This document shows positions 56,501 through 64,000 of a DNA stretch of 64,000 nucleotides, piece by piece; positions within the stretch are counted from its first letter, which is position 1, and each line of letters starts with the position of its first letter. Made by a program: the position numbers and the translations under genes. The notes beneath the pieces were generated by a model that was given only the letters and a program-made list of their open reading frames with translations, made no database searches and was not told the origin of the DNA. This DNA comes from Mesorhabditis belari (Eukaryota > Nematoda > Chromadorea > Rhabditida > Rhabditidae): NCBI GenBank assembly GCA_958450365.1, contig CAUEEP010000876.1:358501-422500 (forward strand). Direction: 5' to 3'.

Positions 56501-59268
56501 TTACACTTTTTACCCCAAGTTCGAGTCTCACTCTCGTCGAACTTCTTTCCCTTTTTAAAAAACCGTTTCCCTATTTGTCAAGAAATACTAAAATTAAAGC
56601 TTTTTCGAGTCCCGCTCTCGTAAAACTTTTAAACCTCAACGACAAATCAATAATAGAGTTGAATTTTATACATAGCTTTCTGTAGCTTTCAGAAATGTGG
56701 AATATTAAACAAATATTAAATTTTCAATACTTATCTACTGATTCTGATACTTTAGAAAGTTTTAGCTTTTGTAAATTATTTTTTGAAGTTATAAAAAGTG
56801 GGTATAAAACTCGAGTCAATAATTCAATACCAAGACGTAGGGAAATAGTTTTTTTTAGAAAAGAAAAGAAGGTTTGGCGAGAGTGGGACTCGAACTTGGG
56901 GAAAAAGTGGAATAGGTTCCGTTAGTCTAACAGATTATCCACTACACCATCGAAGCAGTTTGTTGAAGAGTTGAATAATAAGAGAATTCTAAAGTATCAG
57001 AATCAGTAGGTAAGCATTGCAAAATTTAATATTTGTTTAATATTCCACATTTCTGAAAGCTACAGAAAGCGATGTATAAAATTCAACTCTGTTATTGATT
57101 TGTCGTTGAGGTTTAAAAGTTCTACGAGAGTGGGACTCGAAAAAGCTTTAATTTTTGTGTTTCTTGACAAATAGGGAAACGGTTTTTTAAAAGGGGAAAG
57201 AAGTTTGACGAGAGTGGGACTCAAACTTGGGGCAAAAAGTGCAATAGGTTCTTAGTCTAGTAGACTATCCACTACACCATCGAAGCAGTTGTTGAGAAAG
57301 TGTCTGACGTTTTCTTAAGGAGTCCAAAATGCTTGACTCGATGCCTTTCCCTCGTAAGCATTTAGGAAGATCAATTCTAAAGCCAATATTTCAGCAGCTC
57401 TCCTCTTTGCCTCGATCGGCAAATGGTCGGATCGAGCGGGTCGATGGTATTCGATGTGGGTGGGAACAGTTGTGAGCTTGATCTGTTATGGCTTGATCAC
57501 TGTCAACTTGCCAGCCATTGCCTCATATGAAAAGACATATGACAAGCCATTACTGTCAAATCCAAGGTAACTCTATTGAAACAAATTTCTACTTATTTAA
57601 CAATTGAAATCTTGCTCTAGAAGATATCCAAATATTCCTGCTGTTTTAGCGTTGTTATTGGTTTAATTTGCGGCTTCATGCTTGGTTTCAATGATTGTTG
57701 TGTGAATACTCAGATTTATGCTTTGATCTCTGTGCGTTATGTTGGACGAACAGGACCAGCATTTGCTTTGAGCAAATTTTGGCATGTAAGTTAGGAAAAT
57801 CATGGCCATGTTTACTTGCAAAACAAAATGACTATCGTATTTTCTCTAATAGTAGTGCACCCAACTGAGCCGAGTTGGTGACTATTTTACGGTTTCCAAG
57901 CTTTTGCAGAAGCTCAACACTCTAATCCCCCACTAGATCTCCTCGTCAGCTACATTTTCCGACCCCACATCGATAGGTTCTGATCAGCGGTTCTCGAGAT
58001 TTCGAGGAATTTAGGCGACGCTCTGGGTGCACTACTATTAGAGAAAATACGATAACAAAAACGAACAAGATGTGCTAAATATTTAGCACAGCAAATATTT
58101 GCTTAATATTTACATTGAGGTTTACAGATTTACATTTAAAAGTTGTTTCAAACTAAGAAAACCTGAAACGACTACGGAAAAGTGCTAATTTCGGTCAAAT
58201 GTTGTTTTGTGACAACTGAATACCTTTTTCTTCCTCAAACTTGTGATCTGTATCGCTTAAATGTATTCATTTCCTCACTGTTAAGTCAGTAATACAAGTT
58301 AAATCAGTTAAATTGTTACTTTCATCCCATTTCGGACAAATCTTGATCCATTTTGTGAAGTCAGTCATTTTAGCTCCGTTATTGAATTCGTACAAGTAAC
58401 CCATTGGGTTTTCGGGCAATTGAGGGCTGTCTGTCCGTCCGTCTGTACGCAACGTTCATCTCGAAAACGGGAGAAGCTAGAGCTTCAAAAACAACACCTT
58501 TATAGGTTTTCGGGGTCGTGAAGTTCCCCATTAAGGTGAGATTTTTTCTACGGGCAACGGAAACAGTAGTATTGCGTAATCTGACCCTAAATCTCAGCCC
58601 CCAGTGTACCGATTTTCATGGTTCATGTATCATTTTGTAGGAAATTAAAAATTAATAGGTACAATCCTGTTTGCACAATAAAAAGCTATTATCATCTAAG
58701 GGCACTTCCTGTGCAAAATAACCGTCGGGAAGGGACGGCACTCTGATCGTCAGGCAATGGGTGGCCGAAAGAACTTTCATCCCATTTCGGACAAATCTTG
58801 GACCATTTTGCTCAAAACCTTTCGCATTTTAGCTCCGTTATTGATCTCGGGCAAGTAACCCGTGGGATTGCAGTAAATAACGGGTAAATTGTATTTGATT
58901 AACAAAAGTTTGCAAAATAAGAAGCAAAAGACTGAAAGTCTTGATCAAAACACACATAAACTAAGACAAGAACTTTGTTAAGACAAGAACTTTTTCGTAC
59001 AAAAGACTTACCATGTAACTAACGAATTTTTGAGTGATACGTTTACTGAAGCCTTGTATTTACCCTTGTATTTAGCCTTGTATTTACTTTATTTTAGGCT
59101 CTCTTCACCGCAATTTGCATGTTCTATGGCAGTGTCGCTTCTCTCTACATCCAACTCGCAATTTTAGCCGTTGGAACGATTCTCTCATCATTATCTTTCA
59201 CGTATGTCGAGCGAAAGATGTTGAATCAAAGGAAACGATTACCGACGATTACCATTGATTTTTGTTAG
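53572..59268 (+). CDS. UNC-93-like membrane protein B
   Basis: Nine exons: 53572-53732, 53771-53838, 53879-53998, 54039-54135, 55075-55268, 55309-55500, 57395-57566, 57650-57785 and 59098-59268. All phases match; 436 codons end at TAG. It shares with gene A the marks LNILQLGLGMMLVFFAF, SKHAGYYR, LWTSVGQYLASNSNERT, IPSAFTGIENSF, YPTALSFTK, GFNDCCVNTQIY and FALSKFWHALFTA. Exons of 68, 120, 97 and 136 bp have exactly the same lengths and phases as in A, so the two arose by duplication. The central loop (RQKTPGKNAAKANHLQEM) is shorter than in A, and so is the C-terminus. Nematode UNC-93-like proteins are MFS-fold membrane proteins; a transport or channel-modulating role is inferred only. The 3' end is 47 bp from the SDR stop codon. 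Confidence 0.92.
54165..54237 (-). pseudogene. tRNA-Met(CAT)-like pseudogene in UNC-93 B intron 4
   Basis: The minus strand reads a D-arm (TAGCTCAGTCAACAGAGCGC), the loop CTCATAA (anticodon CAT, elongator Met) and T-arm GCAGGTTCGAGCC. The 3' side of the anticodon stem (CTAAC) no longer pairs with its 5' side, and the acceptor stem has mismatches. Confidence 0.6.
54320..54460. repeat. 11-bp minisatellite AGTTCCTATTT
   Basis: About 12 copies of AGTTCCTATTT with AGGTCC variants in UNC-93 B intron 4. Confidence 0.85.
54610..54838. mobile_element. MITE with ACTGGACAATGAAATATC ends
   Basis: Inverted ends of about 50 bp (TGGACAATGAAATATCATAT, GAAAAACGATCG) flank 228 bp. A lone left-end copy lies at 54233-54290, next to the tRNA pseudogene. 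Confidence 0.8.
55730..56252. mobile_element. mariner-derived MITE in UNC-93 B intron 6
   Basis: 523 bp, ends ATTGGGTTGGTGAA and complement with TA flanks. It keeps the last codons of a mariner transposase next to one end (GCGGATTCCTCTTTCG block) and a 110-bp inner palindrome (CATTTTGGTGTCAATAGAAA / complement). It matches 62619-63140 and the right half of 29929-31030. Confidence 0.85.
56451..57292. repeat. Palindrome carrying three tRNA-like sequences, UNC-93 B intron 6
   Basis: Arms about 56530-56765 and 56990-57225 are inverted copies. Three related tRNA-like sequences lie at 56453-56545 (plus), 56877-56960 (minus) and 57205-57292 (minus). The best, 56877-56960, has GATGGTGTAGTGGATA (D-arm), a five-pair anticodon stem around TAGACTA (GAC if read as usual) and AAGTTCGAGTCCC (T-arm), with an unusually long variable region. 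Confidence 0.7.
57835..58053. mobile_element. MITE M1 in UNC-93 B intron 8
   Basis: A complete ~219-bp copy, ends ATCGTATTTTCTCTAATAG and complement. It lies about 50 bp after the exon 8 donor. Confidence 0.85.
58300..58870. repeat. Duplicated 100-bp block in UNC-93 B intron 8
   Basis: TTTCATCCCATTTCGGACAA followed by TTTTAGCTCCGTTATTGA and AAGTAACCC occurs at 58319-58410 and 58775-58870 in direct orientation. The intervening DNA has no recognised coding sequence. Confidence 0.6.
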
Positions 59269-59315
59269 GTTAATAAAAAAGAAAAATTTATTCATTACAT
59301 ACAAATTGCAATATT
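59269..59315. promoter_or_regulatory. Shared convergent 3' end with poly(A) signals on both strands
   Basis: Only 47 bp separate the stop codons of UNC-93-like B (plus) and the SDR (minus). AATAAA occurs on the plus strand at about 59272-59277 and on the minus strand opposite TTTATT at about 59287-59292. Each signal would place its cleavage site inside or next to the other gene, so the mature 3' ends probably overlap. Confidence 0.6.
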
Positions 59316-62300
59316 CTATTTTTCTCCAACAGGGATGTCATCCTTGACGAAATCGCCGAGCATCAACGGGCTCACCAAAGATGTGCCCCCATCCAATCGA
59401 ATGCATTGACCGATCATGTAACGAGATTGAGTGCTGAAAGATTTGAAAGATGTTTTTGCAATTTAAATATTCTTAGTTAGACGCGCCAAGTCTTTCTCTA
59501 TCGATTGGTCTAAAGCTATTATATTTTTGAGCTATTTTTGAGTGATTGCATACTTTTAAAATAAAACGCTTCATCGATTACATCGTTTCCCAAAATTTCC
59601 AAACAATCCAATCGATCGAACCGTTCTCTTTCTTTTAATCTTTTTTTAATCTTGCTTAAATTCAAACGAAAATGGATTCAATTAGCACAAAAGTACATTT
59701 TGAGGCTAATTTGAAAATCAACCTTCCGAAGATTGGATTGTTCTGAAATTTTGGGAAACTATGTAATCGATGAAGCGTTTTATTTTAGAAAAAAAGCAAT
59801 CACTCAAAAATAGCTCAAAAATATAATAGTTCATGAATGCTAGAAGCCAGGATTTTGAACTCTTACATTAAAATGCCTGAAAAAATTCTAAAATAAAACA
59901 TTTTTCAAAATTCAAAATAAAACATTCAAAAAAGCCATTTTGTAGATTAAGGATAGGGCTTTTGAATCAAGCAAACCGTTTTTTGATTGGATAAGCCGTT
60001 TTTTCAGAAAACACATTACCCAAAAACGATCGTTTATAACTTGCCAACCTAATACTTTACAGAAATTAGGACTTTAAGAAACTGTATGCCTATTCAACTC
60101 ACTGATCGCAGAGGAAAGCGGCGAGCCGAGCGACATCTTCAGGTTCAGCAATAAAGCCAGCTGGAATCATTTCAAAGCGACTTGCAAGACCGTCATTAAT
60201 CTAAAAAAGTTTTGTATTTTGACTGATTAATTTGAAAGACTGATTATCAGATTACTCTCACTACGAAAGGTTGTTTTTAAGGTGAAATTTTAAAACGAGA
60301 CCAATTCTATTTTTTTCAGTTTTACATGGGCTTTCCGAATCCGTTTTTAGCTTTTCCTAAATGATATAGAAAATTCAAATCATATCATATGCATATGGTT
60401 TAGGTTTTTGCTTGTAGTTGCATTCAAAATTGGTTTTGATTTTGGTTTTATTCACTTCTGGAACTTGAATATGTAAACCTGATTTTGCTAATAAAGTACA
60501 GGGTGCGGTAGGATTATTGCTAGAGTGTGTTCCTCATGAGTAACTCACGAGACTGTTGCAAACCAAACCAAAGCCTTGCCGGTCTTGAAAATAGTTTTTA
60601 ATTATTTTATAAAATCACAAAAAAGTTTGTCCGTGAGCGGTATCGAACCAGGGAGGAAAAATGATGACGCCCAAACTGACGCCCAAACTTTTCGATAAAG
60701 TGTGCTCCTCGCGAGTAATGCCTCGCGATTCCGGGATTCAGGTTGGCAACGAAACCGGACTTACTGAATCAAGGGCTCGGATCCCGGATTTGAGATTTGT
60801 ATCTACTTTATCTAACTATTTTAACTAGCTAAACTATCTATTCTATTTGATTTTAACTTTTAAAATAAAATAGAATAGTTATACTTTCACCCGAACGGAG
60901 TTCTGAATTCGGATCTCCAGCACAGCGTAACGCAAAATCGAGTTCATTTCGTGTCATGTAAACAAATGCATAGCTCATCTGTACGCAATTACAGATAGAG
61001 TGTATTTCTCGTGAGTAATGTCTTCTCTAAAACGCATTTTCAGAATCTTAGCAAAAAATTTTTGAAAAATATTGTCACCGGTGGAAGTCGAACCAGCGAC
61101 CCTAAGATCAATAGCCTTTCCGCCAAAAATTTTTGGCTAAGATTCTGAAAATGCGTGTCTAGGGGTTATTTTTGACGCTGATCACGAAACACATGTTTTT
61201 AGCCTAGGTTTCTGCACGGAAAATTAACGAAACGTGAAAACAGCCATTTTTTGGCTCTGCTGCCCTTTACTAAAATAGCTGTAAAAACTTTTAGAAAAGA
61301 GATATCTCAAAACGGTTTTTACCAATCGATCCGTCTTGAATTCAGCTTTAGGATGAGCTATAAAACGTCTAAACTGGACAAATTTAAGGTACTCTCCCAA
61401 AAAATCGGAAAGGACTTTTCCACCAACCCAATATCTTTAAAAAAATTGCTTATAATAATCCTGCCGTACCCTGTAGATCGTTTGAAGAAAGAGAATATGA
61501 CAGGAATCAGAAAGTCCAAATTTTCAAGCCAAATTCCTTGCGTTTGCAAGTCCTTTAAGAAAAACTAAAAATTGGCCAAGATACGAAAGATCTCGTTTTG
61601 AAATTCCACCTTAAGTTGGCGACCTTCCCGTGGCAGGAGTTCTTTGTGCTTACCTTCTCAGCTGTTCCTTGGTCGATACCTTGCTTCTGCATGAGAGTTG
61701 TGTTGACGGCACCAGGCCTAAAAGTTTCAGTAAGTGGATTAATTCTTAGAAATTTTGCCTAAAAATCTAGATAAATTGATTTGAAAATACTAGATTTGAA
61801 AAAATTGATTTAAAGATTTTAAAAATACTAACTTGATTGCATTGACTCTAACTCCTCGTCGAATCATCTCCAATCCAAGACTCCTCGTCAAAGCATCGAC
61901 ACAAGCCTTGGACATTGCGTAGAAGGTGAATGAGCACTGAAAATGTAAATAGCTACAGTAATTTTGCAGCGAATATGATATGAATCAAAAAATTAAAGTC
62001 AAATTCCTTTGAAAGTGATAAAATCACGATGAAAATCCTATTTTAATAAGACTTACTCCTTGAACTTCTGAATAAGCAATTGAGCCGACATTCACAATGG
62101 CGCCCTTTGATTTTTCGAGATGGGGAGCGGCTTTACGAGTGAGGTAAACAATGCTGAAAAATTCAACTTATAAAGCTAATGGATTTTTTTAATTTAGCAC
62201 AAATTTGCCAAACAAACCATCTAGAGTTGATCTTCATAATGTAGTCGTAGCTGTCCATGTCCTGGGTGAAAAACCCTGGGATTTTTCCGGCACGATCAGC

Positions 62301-63725
62301 ATCACCGACACCAGCGTTGTTGATCTAAGGCTCTTAAGTCATAGTAGGCTAAATTTTTCAAGTGGAACTTGAACTAGTGCATATTTTGCTACGAAAAGCT
62401 ACTGGATTCACTGTAAATTAATTATTAACTGTAAAGAATTGCGCAAACTCGACTCATGTTCAACTTTCAACCCAAAATCTGATGTTTCTCTTCAGATTTT
62501 CTTTAGAGAATTAGTTTTTTTGTTTAAAGATTCAAAATCTTCATCTTTACAGATTCAGAATTCAATTTTCTTTTCAACAAGCTGAAATCTAATGATAACC
62601 TATTAGTTTTCCCTATTTATTGGGTTGGTGAATTAAAAACTGCCGGCTATTGTCATATGTCACAGTTTGAGAACTTTCTTCTAAAGAAACCCATTTTGGT
62701 GTCAATGGAAAATTTGTAGAGAATCAAAAATCAAGCTTATATCCAAATTTTCAAAACGATTCAAGAACTGGTTTTCAAGAAATGCTAATTTACGAATTTT
62801 CATAAAACTTGCATTTTAAGCGAAACTACTAAGTGTATCTTTTTGGAAATTTGGCTATAAGCCTAATTTTTGATTCTCTACAACTTTTCTATTGACACCA
62901 AAATGGGTTTCTTTTGAAGAAAGTGCTCAAACTGGGACATCTCCAGTCCTCCATTTTTGAGTCTCAGACTTGTCTTACACACAAAACAAAACCCTAACAC
63001 GAAAGAGGAATTCGCAAATTGCCTGTAAAATGGACAGAAGTCGTCAATAATAATGCCAATTATTTCGAATGAATTCATGGTTTTATGTTCAATAAATTTT
63101 AGTTCAAAGTCCCGCAGTTTTCAATTCACCAACCCAATATTTTACTTGATTCTAACCCAAAACCCAGGGCTCTCAGCCAATCTTTTTCATATCTTTTTTC
63201 AAATTCTCACCAAGAAATCGATTTTCCCAAACTTGGCCACAGTCTCGTCAACTAGACGATCCATGAAAGACTCCTCGCCGAGATTCCCAGCAATGCTCAA
63301 CACATCTCCTTCAGCCGCTCCTCCAGCCACACATTCTTTCTTTGTTTCCTGGAAATCAGCATTTCTAGATTTATATACTCTATATTTATTATATACAATC
63401 TATTCTTTAGTTTTCTGTGAGAGCAAAGCTTTCTGCGACGCTCTTGCTATCAGTTTAATCTTCAAACAGCTAAGAATAAGACTCTTTGATCTGCAACGCT
63501 TACTCACACCTTATCAAAGGAAAATTCCAACCAAGAAAGGTTAAAAAACTTGTCTCAAGGTTTGATTTAACTTTAAAAATTAAAAAAACGTTTACTTTAC
63601 AGACGTTCACTCACATCAAGCGCCTCCTGACTTCTGCCGGTGACTGTCACCTTGCAACCCTGCTTGGCAAAATAGGCGGCGATTCCTCGACCAATTCCAT
63701 TGCTTGAGCCTGAGATAATCTTCAT
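59316..63725 (-). CDS. Short-chain dehydrogenase/reductase (classical SDR)
   Basis: Eight minus-strand exons: 63615-63725, 63211-63348, 62218-62324, 62057-62153, 61833-61936, 61654-61717, 60103-60200 and 59316-59433. They join in phase to 278 codons. Complete SDR signature: cofactor loop SGSSNGIG (residues 5-12), NNAG (85-88), Asn116 in MKINSR, Ser143 in NVGSIA, and Tyr157/Lys161 in YAMSK, then KPGAVNTTLM and the C-terminal DGGTSLV. This is an NAD(P)-dependent oxidoreductase, most like the nematode DHS-type proteins of the glucose/ribitol dehydrogenase family; Gly/Arg after the first strand (TGR) suggests NADP, by inference. Substrate unknown. The start at 63725 leaves only four residues before the SGSSNGIG loop, shorter than usual, so a further upstream exon is possible. 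Introns 2 and 6 carry MITE and tRNA-like sequences. Confidence 0.93.
59505..59845. repeat. Palindrome in SDR intron 7
   Basis: AATAAAACGCTTCATCGATT at 59560-59580 and its complement at 59767-59790, extending outward through TTTTTGAGCTATTTTTGAGT, give arms of about 110 bp. Confidence 0.8.
60280..61625. other. SDR intron 6: repeat debris and tRNA-like pieces
   Basis: Inverted fragments AAGGTGAAATTTTAAAACGA (60280) and TCGTTTTGAAATTCCACCTT (61590) match the middle of the compound MITE. T-arm-like fragments occur at 60640-60660 and 61075-61105, and a palindrome (ACGCATTTTCAGAATCTTAG) at 61033-61160. No exon is missed between SDR exons 6 and 7, since phase and homology are continuous. Confidence 0.5.
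62619..63140. mobile_element. mariner-derived MITE in SDR intron 2
   Basis: 522 bp, ends TTGGGTTGGTGAATT and complement, same family as 55730-56252. Near the right end the minus-strand-type block CGAAAGAGGAATTCGCAAAT keeps the end of a mariner transposase gene. Confidence 0.85.
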
Positions 63726-63843
63726 ATAAAGATCTTGATATATATAATAATAAAGCTTGATAATCAAAATTTGAATAACAGAATTTGAATATGAACAAGT
63801 TCAGCCTTATAGATTTTCCTATCGCTAAAACCTTGACCAATTT

Positions 63844-64000
63844 GGGAGTGGGACAAATGCTACCTTTTTTTTGCGCACCCGGACATTTGCGCACCTTTTT
63901 TTCCGCACCTTGCCCATTAGCGCACCTTTTTTCGCGTTTTAAAAAGCTCTAAAAGGCTAATATTAACGAATTTCTATTCCAAAAGTCGTTTTTCTAGGTA
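63844..64000. mobile_element. Foldback element F1, cut by window end
   Basis: Left arm only: GGGAGTGGGACAAATGC, GCGCACCCGGACATTTGCGC, CCCATTAGCGCACC, TTTTTCTAGGTA. Matches the arms at 17048 and 24704. Confidence 0.8.

Noticed and set aside
62878..63544. Plus- and minus-strand frames overlapping SDR exon 2 and intron 2
   Set aside because: They are MITE sequence and antisense to the SDR exon.

Overview
The window is AT-rich eukaryotic DNA, almost certainly from a rhabditid-type nematode. Genes are split into short exons by small introns with TTTTCAG or TTTTAG acceptors and GTAAGT or GTGAGT donors. The families found are nematode-typical: a Str-superfamily chemoreceptor, a Clc-like tetraspan protein, UNC-93-like transporters, a secreted galectin and a glucose/ribitol-type SDR. 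Species and genus cannot be fixed from the sequence. None of the real genes is a single long ORF; all exon structures were assembled by hand from splice signals, reading phase and family similarity.

Layout. 1-224: possible end of a coiled-coil gene. 225-6118: repeats plus a truncated, inverted copy of a galectin gene (minus). 6119-10544: chemoreceptor gene (plus) with a decayed mariner in exon 2. 11525-13765: Clc-like membrane protein (minus, first exon not found). 13766-26685: about 13 kb without a recognisable gene, filled with foldback elements, minisatellites, transposon fragments and a SINE. 26686-34640: UNC-93-like gene A (plus), whose 5' end lies in a 2.2-kb palindrome. 34641-39603: repeats and an internally deleted mariner. 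39604-44019: TMEM144-family gene (plus). 45297-48036: secreted galectin with a long Gly/Pro-rich tail (plus). 48037-53571: MITEs and a Tc1-like element nested in another transposon. 53572-59268: UNC-93-like gene B (plus). 59316-63725: SDR gene (minus), tail-to-tail with B, 47 bp apart. 63844-64000: edge of another foldback element.

The genes look like an ordinary gene neighbourhood, not one pathway. UNC-93-like A and B are paralogs: four exons have the same length and intron phases match, but A carries four more introns. The outstanding character of the window is inverted-repeat DNA. Foldback elements, MITE pairs and true palindromes sit in most long introns, so many pre-mRNAs here could form long hairpins.

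The observations most worth checking are: the mariner that can be read as an in-frame intron; the 2.2-kb palindrome holding an antisense copy of UNC-93-like exon 2 identical to the sense copy; the inverted galectin duplication 40 kb away; the Tc1 insertion whose empty site survives in a second copy of its host element; and a mariner deletion derivative that keeps only the DNA-binding part of the transposase.
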